DNA from: Bacteroidales bacterium UBA3754
GTDB lineage: Bacteria; Bacteroidota; Bacteroidia; Bacteroidales; UBA1715
Direction: 5' to 3'
DNA length: 64,000 nucleotides
Assembly: GCA_002371705.1 (NCBI GenBank)
Contig: DFGI01000083.1
Coordinates: forward strand, 42,831-106,830
Part shown: positions 51,688 to 60,646 of the stretch, one piece after another
How the letters are laid out: every line of letters begins with the position of its first letter
Position numbering within the stretch: the stretch's first letter is position 1
Program-made: the position numbers and the translations under genes
The notes under the pieces: model-generated
Databases searched by the model: none
What the model was told of the DNA's origin: nothing
The model's input: the letters and a program-made list of their open reading frames with translations, nothing else

Positions 51688-52896
51688 ATGAGTTTAAAGT
51701 TTACAGCATTGGAAGTCGGTTCTGGCGATGCATTCCTTTTGGAAGATGAAAATAGAAAAATCCTCTTTGATTCAGGAGGAAGTAAAAATAAAATAGTTGC
51801 CCTATTAAGAAAGAAAGGAATAACGAAAATAGATTTGGCTATTTGTTCTCATAACGACAAAGATCACTCGAAGGGTTTTCTTGGACTGTTGAACTCAAAA
51901 ATTAGGATTGGTGAGATTTGGCTACCTGGCACATGGGCTAGCGTTATTCATTCAGTGACGCACCTTATGAGACATAGTCATATTATAGGTTGTAGAAATG
52001 GCTGCTGTTGGTATGATGAATTTTTAGATTGCTTGAGTCATTTTGAAATTAATGAGGGTTGTTATAAGTTCCATCATGAAGAATCGTTGGCTTATGAAGA
52101 ATATATTCCGAATAATCAACTTATAGAAGATATGTCTTTTATTAATACGGTATTAGATATAGATTGCATAGATTATTGTAGATATTGCAAAAATAAAGAC
52201 CATGAACTATCTAAATTTCGTTGTTCCAAAGATATGAAATTTAGAGAATGCTTTCGTGAAAATATCAGAAAAGGGATGTTTCATATAGGAGAACATGCGA
52301 CCAAATTAATGATTCAATTGGATACAATTATTAGTATTACAGAGGCAGCATATAAAAATGGTGTGAACATTAGATGGTTTGAGCCAACAGATGCTTGTAC
52401 CAAGAAAAGAGTTGACACAAATATTATTGTATTGAATGGGAGTGAGTTGACTAAGGCAATTAGTACAAGAAGAATTGATAGCTTTCATATGTTGATGTTT
52501 GCTTTGACTTTGACTATGGAAAATAAATATTCACTGGCAATGGAATATTTGCATGATGAAATTCCTGTCGTTCGTTTTTCTGCTGATTCTGATTCCACAT
52601 GTCAAAGTGAGATACCATATAGAAATAATATTATTATTACAGCTCCTCATCATGGCTCGGATGCAAACGCGAATGTATATAGGACTATTAAAGGTAATGA
52701 TATTATTTGGGTGAGAAGTGACGCATTATATCGTACTCAAGGTAGACCTTGTTTAGCGTTTAAGTCGATGAACAAGAAGTATTGTCTCGCATGCAAACAT
52801 CGCAAACCTGTGAGAAGAGAAATTTGTTTTGAATATGACAATAATACAAAACAATGGTTATACAAAATAGGTACTAGTTGCATATGTAAACCATAG
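51688..52896 (+). CDS. ComEC-like MBL-fold metallohydrolase
   Basis: A soluble 402-residue metallo-beta-lactamase-fold protein; ATG 51688 (MSLKFTALEVGSGDAFLL) is preferred to an upstream in-frame start at 51652. Metal motifs: SHNDKDH (HxDxDH, the ComEC variant of HxHxDH), a conserved acidic FDSGG loop and APHHGSD near the C-terminus. Between them is a long insertion with a cysteine cluster (CIDYCRYCKNKD ... FRC) that could bind zinc. Lacks the membrane channel of ComEC. It precedes the 700-residue orphan by 45 bases, so they form a two-gene unit. Likely a nuclease or phosphodiesterase. Confidence 0.8.
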   Translation: MSLKFTALEVGSGDAFLLEDENRKILFDSGGSKNKIVALLRKKGITKIDLAICSHNDKDHSKGFLGLLNSKIRIGEIWLPGTWASVIHSVTHLMRHSHIIGCRNGCCWYDEFLDCLSHFEINEGCYKFHHEESLAYEEYIPNNQLIEDMSFINTVLDIDCIDYCRYCKNKDHELSKFRCSKDMKFRECFRENIRKGMFHIGEHATKLMIQLDTIISITEAAYKNGVNIRWFEPTDACTKKRVDTNIIVLNGSELTKAISTRRIDSFHMLMFALTLTMENKYSLAMEYLHDEIPVVRFSADSDSTCQSEIPYRNNIIITAPHHGSDANANVYRTIKGNDIIWVRSDALYRTQGRPCLAFKSMNKKYCLACKHRKPVRREICFEYDNNTKQWLYKIGTSCICKP

Positions 52897-52941
52897 ATAA
52901 CAATATAAAAATGAATTACAATCTTTGCTTATGGCAAGGAT

Positions 52942-55044
52942 GTGGAAATAAATAGAAAAAAATCAATGGAAATATTGTCGGGTGTATATTGTACAGATGG
53001 ATTGTCTAAAAGTGGCGTTAGATTTTCCATTGACGCATTAGAAGATATGGTATGGAAAGGTTCAGAAACTGGAGCTCCGTCAAATATGTCTCACGATATT
53101 CATAGATTTATTGGATGGACTAAAATATCGGGGTTATACGTGTCTCACGAATTATCATATGTAATTGGGCATACCTTTATACCAGATAGTAGTGATGAAT
53201 CAGAGCACTTCAATTTATTGCGCATGAACTTCCTGAATAGCAAAATGCTAGAACGTATAAATGATTATCAAGCTGCATTTTTTAGAGATTTGAACATAGC
53301 TAAACTTAATAGAGACAATGGGATGTTTTTTTGCAATGGAGTAGTTATGTATGGTTACCAAGGTATTGTAGAACAAGCATTCCCCTCACTAAAAGAAAAG
53401 AAAGATAAAGACGGTTTGATTTTATTGAAAGATTTGTTGAAAGATTTTGACTATAAAGGGCAGGGCGTTTTCTCTAGTAAGACATCGGACTTTGCTATTG
53501 TGCTTCATCCATTCTTTAGGAAATCTTTTTCAAGGTACAATAATTTTAATTTTGAATTTATTGATGAATTGTTTGAAATATATCCGAAAAATCAAACAAT
53601 TAAAGTCAGAATTGATGATGATTACATTGGATACAGCCCCTCATACATTAAAAGTATGGAGTTTGAATATTGGTTTGGACCAAAATATGACGATGATATT
53701 TCTAAAATTCCGACCGAAGTAACTTGTTATAAATCATCACAGGAAGAAAAGATTTATAATCAGGTAGATAAAACTGAATTCGTTTGGCAGAATAAGAATG
53801 GAAAATACCAGTTCGAGATGGAAGAAGTAATAGATGCAGATGCTCCAACGCTTGATTCTGAACAATTCGCTTGCCGTTATATGCATTCTATTTACGATTC
53901 TAACCGTGACGTATTTGAACACTTTGATGGGGCTATCAGGCAATACGACCTTGATTCTATATGTGAGAGAATTGAAAAGCCAATAAATCAAATGGGGCAT
54001 AACGCAAAGTACACAAAAATATTTAGATTAGATGGGGAAATACCTTTGGTCACATGGAAAAGTCTTATCACATATTATTTAAAGAACAACTACGATGTTT
54101 ATAGATATTTTGGATTGGATATACCAATAGTTCAAGAAACATCCAAAGAGATGTCTCATAATTCAATAGAAAAATATGTCCCATATCTCATTAATAAAGG
54201 CGATGGTGTAAGATTATACATTTCATATCATGAGAAAAAAGATAGTTCGTTGGATTTTTCATTCTGTACGACAGACGTGATGACAACTAATGAGGGCAAA
54301 ATTGAAACAGTAGAATATGAGGCAATAAATGTGGCAAAGGCAATTAGAAGAATGGGAGGTAATATCAAATTACCACAATGTGCATTTTGTACTTGCGAAG
54401 ACAACTATAGTAATATTCCCCAGATTTTCCATGGAGGAGAAGATGTGTTAAAAAACGTTAATGTTACAGTTAAAGCAATTCGGTTTCTTATGGCAAAACA
54501 GTCAGAAATGGGGAAGGACAACATCTATTCATTCTCGCTGGCTTGGAATATGGATGACAGACTTGTTTCTGTGAGTTTTATGGGGCATATTTACGACTTA
54601 AACGATTGGTTACAATCATTTCAGGATATACCTGTTGACAGAACTTCCTTTAAGGAATGGCTAGACAAGCAAGTTGCTTATATACATGCTAACGGCCGCA
54701 ATGCGGATTCGCCATTAGGTTCTTCTCTTATTAAAGCGGATGGAATGTTATTTTTCCAACGCAGAATAATCAATAATGATGTGGAGATAAAAGATATTCA
54801 TTATGACAAAGATAAAACAGGTATTTCGTTGGAACTGGTAATTGACGAGGATAAACCAGAATTAGTTGACTTTATCAAAAACAACGAATTGACGTACACC
54901 TATACAAGTATTGTGAAGCATTCTATATGTGAGAAAAGCAACAGTGACTATATCACTAGTCCTTGGATTTCTTCAATCGGTGAAACGACAGCAATATTAG
55001 ATGGTGCAAAAATACAGGGATTTGTTTGGAAAATACAAAGTTAA
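52942..55044 (+). CDS. 700-residue orphan protein partnered with MBL hydrolase
   Basis: No family is recognised. Start is GTG 52942 or ATG 52966. The first 120 residues (GVRFSIDALEDMVWKGSETGAPSNMSHDIHRFIGWTKISG) recall phage prohead/maturation proteases, where a His in xxHD...PIG follows an 'xxALxxM' helix; here SHDIHRFIGW. A long middle domain (residues 170-400) and a C-terminal half with IRRMGGNIKLPQCAFCTCEDNY (Cys cluster) and a final NWKIQ-type strand follow. No signal or membrane segment. Adjacent MBL enzyme and defence genes suggest a sensor-effector pair; this is inference. Confidence 0.65.
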   Translation: MEINRKKSMEILSGVYCTDGLSKSGVRFSIDALEDMVWKGSETGAPSNMSHDIHRFIGWTKISGLYVSHELSYVIGHTFIPDSSDESEHFNLLRMNFLNSKMLERINDYQAAFFRDLNIAKLNRDNGMFFCNGVVMYGYQGIVEQAFPSLKEKKDKDGLILLKDLLKDFDYKGQGVFSSKTSDFAIVLHPFFRKSFSRYNNFNFEFIDELFEIYPKNQTIKVRIDDDYIGYSPSYIKSMEFEYWFGPKYDDDISKIPTEVTCYKSSQEEKIYNQVDKTEFVWQNKNGKYQFEMEEVIDADAPTLDSEQFACRYMHSIYDSNRDVFEHFDGAIRQYDLDSICERIEKPINQMGHNAKYTKIFRLDGEIPLVTWKSLITYYLKNNYDVYRYFGLDIPIVQETSKEMSHNSIEKYVPYLINKGDGVRLYISYHEKKDSSLDFSFCTTDVMTTNEGKIETVEYEAINVAKAIRRMGGNIKLPQCAFCTCEDNYSNIPQIFHGGEDVLKNVNVTVKAIRFLMAKQSEMGKDNIYSFSLAWNMDDRLVSVSFMGHIYDLNDWLQSFQDIPVDRTSFKEWLDKQVAYIHANGRNADSPLGSSLIKADGMLFFQRRIINNDVEIKDIHYDKDKTGISLELVIDEDKPELVDFIKNNELTYTYTSIVKHSICEKSNSDYITSPWISSIGETTAILDGAKIQGFVWKIQS

Positions 55045-55069
55045 GTTAATGGGTTAAAAATGTTGCGGT

Positions 55070-55207
55070 ATGAAAGTGCAGGACGGAATTTTAGACTTTG
55101 ACGAATACATACGACAAGGGGAACCAGCACAATGCGAAAGGGCTGACGCATGGCGTGTTGCTATCGGTTTGCAGGCAGTGGATGGATTGAGCTTTTCAGA
55201 CTATTAA
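55070..55207 (+). pseudogene. Truncated VbhA-like Fic antitoxin remnant
   Basis: A 45-codon ORF, MKVQDGILDFDEYIRQGEPA, then AWRVAIGLQAVDGLSFSDY and a stop. The pattern DFxEYIRQGEPxxxExAxAWxxAIGLQxVDGLxxSxYL is the start of the antitoxin or antitoxin-domain region that precedes Fic AMP-transferases in Bacteroidota. Here it stops right after the second helix, and no Fic gene (HPFxxGNGR) follows. It is therefore best read as the stump of a deleted Fic/antitoxin module. Confidence 0.55.
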
Positions 55208-55274
55208 ACAAAGAAGACAGTGATATTCTATTTTTAAAAATTGCCAAAAAAATGCAGATTTCAAAAATAAAACA

Positions 55275-55304
55275 TTGCTTATTCGACTTTTATCCGTATT
55301 TTTG
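55275..55304 (+). promoter_or_regulatory. rloAB promoter
   Basis: TTG (55275-55277), 19-base spacer, TATTTTTG (55297-55304), 19 bases before the rloA ATG. Confidence 0.72.
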
Positions 55305-55323
55305 TATCCCAATACATTGAGTT

Positions 55324-56625
55324 ATGATACAAGAAATAAAAATAAAAAACTTCCTGTCGTTCAAGGACGAGGTGACCTTCAGTTTTGAAGCGACAAAGGA
55401 TACATTTGCAGAAGATTACCAAGTGGTGGAAGTTGCTCCAGGCGTACGATTGTTGCGCTTTGCCATGGTATATGGTGCCAATGCATCGGGAAAGTCCAAT
55501 TTGCTTTCAGCTTTTGATTTTTTTGAGGCGTTTTGGAAGAATCAACCTAATTCTATTGAAGATAAAACAGGAATAGTTCCTTTTCTATTAGATAAAGAGT
55601 CTCCTCAAAGTCCATCTGTATTTGAATTGGTATTTTATGTTGAGACCACAAAATATTGGTACCAGCTTTCCATTGATGAACACGCAGTTCACTATGAAAA
55701 GCTGTATTACTATAAAAGTGTGCAGCCAACGCTTCTTTTTGATCGCGAACTGGAAAACGGACAATCCGTTATCCACTATGGTGCACCTGTAAAAATGAGT
55801 GCGGTCGAAAAAGAAAAAATCGCAGTGGAGTGTCTGAAAAACATGTCTTTTTTTGCTGCACGAGACAAGGCAAACGTCAATATCCCTGATATTGACAATG
55901 CCTTGAATTGGATGAAAAAACAATATATGCCAGTGATCCTTCCCAAGACCGCTTTGTTTGACTATGCCGAGAAAAAATCTTTTGAAGACCACTCACTCAA
56001 ATCACACTTGTTGAATTTCTTAAGACAGGCTGACTTCAACATTTCAAATGTGATTACAGATGTAATTAAAGAACAAATTCCTGAGAATTATCTAAAAATG
56101 TTTCTCAGTAGTGATGAAATCCCTGCCGTTGAAAAAGAACGTCTAAGAAAAGACAGTACATTCACTCACTATAAAACCATGTTTGAACATACGATTAAAT
56201 CTGATGATGGTGAATCGAAGTATTTTCTTCCCAAAGATTTGGAATCACTCGGCACTTTGCGGACTTTTGGTGTTGAAACAGCTATCTATGATGCTCAACA
56301 AACAGGAGCCTTTTTACCTATTGATGAAATAGAAAATTCTTTGCACCCGCAATTATTACGTCTTATTTTGTTGGATTTCTTGCGGAAACACACAAAAGCC
56401 CAATTGCTTGTGACAACACATTACGATCCGTTGCTCAATGATACAAGTCGTCCTGATGATCAGAAGATTTTCAGAAAAGACAGTGTCTGGTTCACTGAAA
56501 AGAAAGAAAACGGACACACCGATGTGTATTCATTAGCCGAATTCAGAGGCCTGAATCGCCTTTCTTCTATCCAAAAAGCATACAACCAAGGAAATTTCGG
56601 AGCCATTCCACAAATTGATTTGTAA
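55324..56625 (+). CDS. rloA: RloA/AbiLi-type AAA ATPase
   Basis: A 433-residue ATPase of the AAA_15/OLD-like group. N-terminus IQEIKIKNFLSFKDEVTFSF is the typical opening strand; Walker A is GANASGKSN (residues 51-59); Walker B/signature end is PIDEIENSLHPQLLRLIL near residue 335, followed by TTHYDPLL (the H-loop). RloA with RloB, originally seen in restriction loci, corresponds to AbiLi/AbiLii abortive-infection proteins. The RloB gene starts two bases after the stop. Confidence 0.88.
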   Translation: MIQEIKIKNFLSFKDEVTFSFEATKDTFAEDYQVVEVAPGVRLLRFAMVYGANASGKSNLLSAFDFFEAFWKNQPNSIEDKTGIVPFLLDKESPQSPSVFELVFYVETTKYWYQLSIDEHAVHYEKLYYYKSVQPTLLFDRELENGQSVIHYGAPVKMSAVEKEKIAVECLKNMSFFAARDKANVNIPDIDNALNWMKKQYMPVILPKTALFDYAEKKSFEDHSLKSHLLNFLRQADFNISNVITDVIKEQIPENYLKMFLSSDEIPAVEKERLRKDSTFTHYKTMFEHTIKSDDGESKYFLPKDLESLGTLRTFGVETAIYDAQQTGAFLPIDEIENSLHPQLLRLILLDFLRKHTKAQLLVTTHYDPLLNDTSRPDDQKIFRKDSVWFTEKKENGHTDVYSLAEFRGLNRLSSIQKAYNQGNFGAIPQIDL

Positions 56626-56627
56626 TT

Positions 56628-57212
56628 ATGGCAAGACCTATCGAAACCAGGAAACAGCAAAAACGTTCTGTAACCATTTTGGGAGAAGGTTTGACAGAAC
56701 AATACTATTTTACCCATATTCGCACTTTGTTCGGTTACCATTATACCATTAAGCCGTACTATTTTTCTGTCACATCACTTGCCGAAATGGACAAGAAGAT
56801 AACCGAGGCCGTTGCCAATGGTGGTTTCGCCATTGCCGTATTTGATGCAGATGTTTCGAGTCGGAATGAAGTGGAAAAGAAAAAACTAGAATCCATTCGG
56901 AGAAGGTATGCGAATAAAAAAAATGTTATTCTCTGTGAGAGCATGACCTCCATTGAATACTGGTTTTTACTGCACTTTGAGAACACAAATCGCCACTTTA
57001 AAGACTCGAATGCTACCGAACAAGAGTTAAGAAAACACATCACCGATTATGAAAAGAAGGTGAAGTTTTTACAGAATTTAAAATGGGTTTCGGAACTATG
57101 TGCGGATGGGAAATTGGAAACGGCTATAAACCGCGCCAAGGTATTTGACCATTCTGGTGAATCATATTCTGATGTGTACAAAGCATTTGAATTGTTGAAT
57201 AAGCTAAAGTAA
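56628..57212 (+). CDS. rloB: RloB/AbiLii-type TOPRIM-like effector
   Basis: A 194-residue protein with the RloB layout: basic N-terminus (RPIETRKQQKRSV), TILGEGLTEQYYF with E20 and E24, IAVFDADVSSRNEVEKKKL with D73 and D75 (the DxD of a TOPRIM-type metal site) and CESMTSIEYWFLLHFENTNRHF. It probably is the nuclease effector released or driven by the RloA ATPase when phage infection is sensed. Two bases separate it from rloA. Confidence 0.87.
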   Translation: MARPIETRKQQKRSVTILGEGLTEQYYFTHIRTLFGYHYTIKPYYFSVTSLAEMDKKITEAVANGGFAIAVFDADVSSRNEVEKKKLESIRRRYANKKNVILCESMTSIEYWFLLHFENTNRHFKDSNATEQELRKHITDYEKKVKFLQNLKWVSELCADGKLETAINRAKVFDHSGESYSDVYKAFELLNKLK

Positions 57213-57253
57213 CTACCATATAACTTATTTCAGTAAAAGACCACGAATAAACC

Positions 57254-57454
57254 ATGACCGACAAATATTTAAATTTTGACGAATACATAAAAAGTCTTGA
57301 CGGAGAGTATAGTAAGGAGGAATTGGACGAGATGAGGGAAATATATCACGAAGAAGTACGTAAAGGTAACGTAGATTGGCGTGAGTATGTGACCTACAAA
57401 AGGCTTGATGTCCATCCCAATCCAGAAGAAGCGAAAATGGGAAGACAATTTTAA
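57254..57454 (+). CDS. Small acidic hypothetical protein
   Basis: 66 residues, strongly charged (YSKEELDEMREIYHEEVRKGNVDWREYV), no recognised family. LNFDEYIKSLDG at its start loosely recalls the LDFDEYIRQGEP of the Fic antitoxin remnant. It follows rloB by 41 bases and may be the last gene of that unit or a small antitoxin-like protein. Confidence 0.45.
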   Translation: MTDKYLNFDEYIKSLDGEYSKEELDEMREIYHEEVRKGNVDWREYVTYKRLDVHPNPEEAKMGRQF

Positions 57455-57602
57455 ATTAACAACTAAACATATTTCAGCGAAAGCAATAGATATTCTTCTT
57501 TTTACAAACAACATCTTTTAATTTAAAACCATTTCCGTAAAATCAATTAAGGATTGAAATAATTTACGTGTTTTTCGTATAAAAATATAATCAAATAATG
57601 CA

Positions 57603-57610
57603 TATTTTTG
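57603..57610 (+). promoter_or_regulatory. purF -7 element
   Basis: TATTTTTG; it overlaps the in-frame TTG at 57608, which supports ATG 57632 as the purF start. Confidence 0.5.
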
Positions 57611-57631
57611 TATCGTCAAAATGCGAGACGA

Positions 57632-59527
57632 ATGGAACCGATAAAACACGAATGTGGTATAGCAGTGGTGCGGCTTCGGAAGCCGTTGGAATACTATCAT
57701 CGGAAGTATGGAACGTGGATGTATGGGCTTAACAAGCTGTATTTGTTGATGGAAAAACAGCACAACCGAGGACAGGAAGGTGCCGGCGTGGCGTGCGTTA
57801 AACAGAATATGAACCCAGGCGAGGAGTTTATGTTCCGCGAACGTGCCGAAGGTGCCAATGCCATCACCGAGGTGTTTGCTCAAATTCATAGCAACTACGA
57901 AAAACTCACCGACCTGCAATTGAACGACCCGCTGTTTGCGGCAAACACGCTGCCTTTTGCGGGAAATTCCTATATAGGCCATTTGCGCTACAGTACCACG
58001 GGACGCTCGGGTATCTCGTACGTACATCCGTTTATGCGTCGAAGCAACTGGAAATCAAAGAACTTGGCAGTGTGCGGAAACTTCAATTTCACCAATGTTG
58101 ACGAGGTGTTTGAAATGATGTACCAATCGGGGCAACATCCTCGCCGCTACGCCGATACGTTCATCTTGCTCGAACAACTTGGCCACCGACTCGACAGAGA
58201 GGTGGAACGGGTGTATCAGTCTATCAACAAGAAAAATAAGAACGGACAGGAAATCAATGAAGAAATAGAGACAAATATAAAAATCGAGAACGTATTACGG
58301 TCAACTGTAAAACATTGGGACGGCGGTTTTGTCATCTGCGGTCTTACTGGCAGTGGTGAAACGTTTGTGGTGCGTGACCCGTGGGGAATCCGTCCTGCAT
58401 ATTATTATGTTGACGACGAAATCGTTGTGGTTGCTTCGGAACGACCTGTCATACAGACGGTTATGAACGTGGAATCGGATTCCGTCCACGAAGTGAATCC
58501 GGGCGAGGCCGTCATTGTAAAACAGGACGCGTCAATTGAGACTTCGCAGATTGTCCGCCCGAAGAAAAAACAGGCGTGCTCGTTCGAGCGGATTTATTTC
58601 TCGCGTGGCAGCGATTCCGACATTTACAAGGAACGCAAGAAATTGGGCGAAAACCTTGTCCCTGCTGTTCTCAAAGCTGTTGACAACGATATTGACAACA
58701 CGGTGTTCTCGTTCATTCCAAATACCGCCGAAGTCGCATTCTACGGTATGCTTGAAGGTTTTGAAAAGTTTCTGAACACGCTCAAGGAACAGGAAATTAT
58801 TCGTAAAGGTAACAAAATTTCGTCGGAGGAACTGCATAGCATTCTCTCTCGTCGCATTCGATTTGAAAAAGTTGCCATAAAAGATATAAAGTTACGAACT
58901 TTTATCTCGGAAAGCAACACCCGCAACGATTTGGCAACGCACGTGTACGACGTGACTTACGGCAGCATTGTGCCGTATAATGACAATCTTGTGGTGATTG
59001 ACGACAGCATTGTTCGCGGAACCACGCTCAAACAGAGCATTATCCGTATGCTCGACCGTCTGCATCCGAAAAAGATTGTGATAGTGTCGTCGTCGCCGCA
59101 AATTCGTTACCCCGACTGCTACGGCATTGATATGTCGCGAATGGGTGAATTTATTGCGTTCAAGGCGGCTATTGCACTGCTTCAGGAGAAAAATATGCAG
59201 TCCGTCATTCAGGAAACCTACGAGAAGGCAAAACAGCAACAGCATTTGCCGAAGGAACAAATTGTGAATTATGTGAAAGAGATTTACAAACCGTTTACCG
59301 ACGAGCAAATCTCCGACAAGATAGCCGAATTGCTCACGCCAAGTTACGTGACGACAAAAATCAGCATTGTGTATCAGAAGACCAACGGACTTCACAATGC
59401 GTGCAAGGGCTATTCGGGCGATTGGTATTTTACTGGAAATTATCCCACGCCGGGCGGTAACAAATTGGTAAACAACGCATTCATAAACTTTGTTGAAGGA
59501 AACGATGATTTACGGGCGTTGAAATAA
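57632..59527 (+). CDS. purF: Amidophosphoribosyltransferase-like protein, long Bacteroidota form
   Basis: PurF commits PRPP to purine synthesis. This form has 631 residues from ATG 57632 (MEPIKHECGIAVVRL), with the N-terminal nucleophile Cys preceded by a seven-residue propeptide, RGQEGAGVA and the Ntn features CGNFNFTN, and a PRPP-binding motif VVIDDSIVRGTT. It is longer than standard PurF (about 470) because of insertions and a C-terminal extension. Lying directly before carA-carB it is the Bacteroidota 'PurF-CarAB' cluster; whether it is the main PurF or a paralogue with another role in this cluster is uncertain. Confidence 0.85.
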   Translation: MEPIKHECGIAVVRLRKPLEYYHRKYGTWMYGLNKLYLLMEKQHNRGQEGAGVACVKQNMNPGEEFMFRERAEGANAITEVFAQIHSNYEKLTDLQLNDPLFAANTLPFAGNSYIGHLRYSTTGRSGISYVHPFMRRSNWKSKNLAVCGNFNFTNVDEVFEMMYQSGQHPRRYADTFILLEQLGHRLDREVERVYQSINKKNKNGQEINEEIETNIKIENVLRSTVKHWDGGFVICGLTGSGETFVVRDPWGIRPAYYYVDDEIVVVASERPVIQTVMNVESDSVHEVNPGEAVIVKQDASIETSQIVRPKKKQACSFERIYFSRGSDSDIYKERKKLGENLVPAVLKAVDNDIDNTVFSFIPNTAEVAFYGMLEGFEKFLNTLKEQEIIRKGNKISSEELHSILSRRIRFEKVAIKDIKLRTFISESNTRNDLATHVYDVTYGSIVPYNDNLVVIDDSIVRGTTLKQSIIRMLDRLHPKKIVIVSSSPQIRYPDCYGIDMSRMGEFIAFKAAIALLQEKNMQSVIQETYEKAKQQQHLPKEQIVNYVKEIYKPFTDEQISDKIAELLTPSYVTTKISIVYQKTNGLHNACKGYSGDWYFTGNYPTPGGNKLVNNAFINFVEGNDDLRALK

Positions 59528-59555
59528 TTATGAATTAAGAATTAAAAATTAAGAT

Positions 59556-60638
59556 ATGTCAATACAAGCGAAGATACTATTGGAAAACGGAATGGAGTTC
59601 GTTGGAAAATCGTTCGGTTTCCCGAAATCGATTGCTGGAGAAGTGGTGTTCAACACGGCAATGACGGGCTATCCCGAAAGTTTGACCGACCCGTCGTACA
59701 AAGGTCAGATTTTGGTCTCAACCTACCCTTTGATTGGAAACTACGGCGTTCCTAATCATTTGTACGAGAACGGTTTACCCACGACGTTCGAAAGCGACGG
59801 CATTCAGATTGCCGGCTTGGTCGTTTCCGATTATTCGTTTGAACATAGCCACTGGAATGCTGAAAAAAGTTTGGCTCAATGGCTTGAAGAGAACCAAGTC
59901 CCTGGCATTTACGGAATCGACACACGTGAGTTGACAAAAGTTTTGCGCGAATCGGGCTGTATGTTGGGAAAAATCGTAATCAACGACGAAGATGTGGCGT
60001 GGTACGATCCCAACAAAGATAATCTTGTTGACCAAGTGAGCATAAAGGAAAAACAAGTGTACGGAACTGGAAAAAATAAGATTATGCTTGTTGACTGTGG
60101 CGTGAAAGCCAACATTATCCGTAGTTTGCTCAAATATGACACGACGGTGATTCGCGTGCCGTGGAACTACGATTTCACCCACGACGAATACGATGGGCTG
60201 TTCATCTCCAACGGTCCCGGCGACCCGTCACTGTGCGAGGAAACCATAGCTCACATAAAAACTGCTATCAACGGCGACAAGCCGATTTTCGGCATCTGTC
60301 TGGGCAGCCAGCTGCTTGGAATTGCCTCGGGAGCGACTACGTATAAATTAAAATACGGACACCGTAGCCACAACCAACCTGTACAGGAGTTTGGCACAAA
60401 CAAATGTTACATAACCTCGCAAAACCACGGTTTTGCCGTTGACCATTCAAAACTGACAAACGATTGGGAACCATATTTCCTGAATTTGAACGACGGTACG
60501 TGCGAAGGAATCAGACATAAGTCAAAACCTATCTTCGCGACTCAGTTTCACCCCGAAGCAAACGGCGGTCCTACTGACACTCGGTTCCTTTTTGAAAAAT
60601 TCATCGATGTAGTCGAACAACATAAACACAACAAATAA
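59556..60638 (+). CDS. carA: Carbamoyl-phosphate synthase small subunit CarA
   Basis: CarA provides ammonia from glutamine for carbamoyl phosphate, used for arginine and pyrimidines. The 360 residues include the N-terminal domain (GEVVFNTAMTGYPESLTDPSYKGQI) and a class I glutaminase with nucleophile Cys in FGICLGSQLLG and catalytic His/Glu in ATQFHPEA. A simple A/T repeat (GAATTAAGAATTAAAAATTA) fills the 28-base gap after purF. carB begins eight bases after its stop. Confidence 0.96.
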   Translation: MSIQAKILLENGMEFVGKSFGFPKSIAGEVVFNTAMTGYPESLTDPSYKGQILVSTYPLIGNYGVPNHLYENGLPTTFESDGIQIAGLVVSDYSFEHSHWNAEKSLAQWLEENQVPGIYGIDTRELTKVLRESGCMLGKIVINDEDVAWYDPNKDNLVDQVSIKEKQVYGTGKNKIMLVDCGVKANIIRSLLKYDTTVIRVPWNYDFTHDEYDGLFISNGPGDPSLCEETIAHIKTAINGDKPIFGICLGSQLLGIASGATTYKLKYGHRSHNQPVQEFGTNKCYITSQNHGFAVDHSKLTNDWEPYFLNLNDGTCEGIRHKSKPIFATQFHPEANGGPTDTRFLFEKFIDVVEQHKHNK

Positions 60639-60646
60639 TCCACATT

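Noticed and set aside
43764..57454. CRISPR array or Cas genes in the island
   Set aside because: No regularly spaced direct repeats of 20-40 bases and no Cas motifs were seen.
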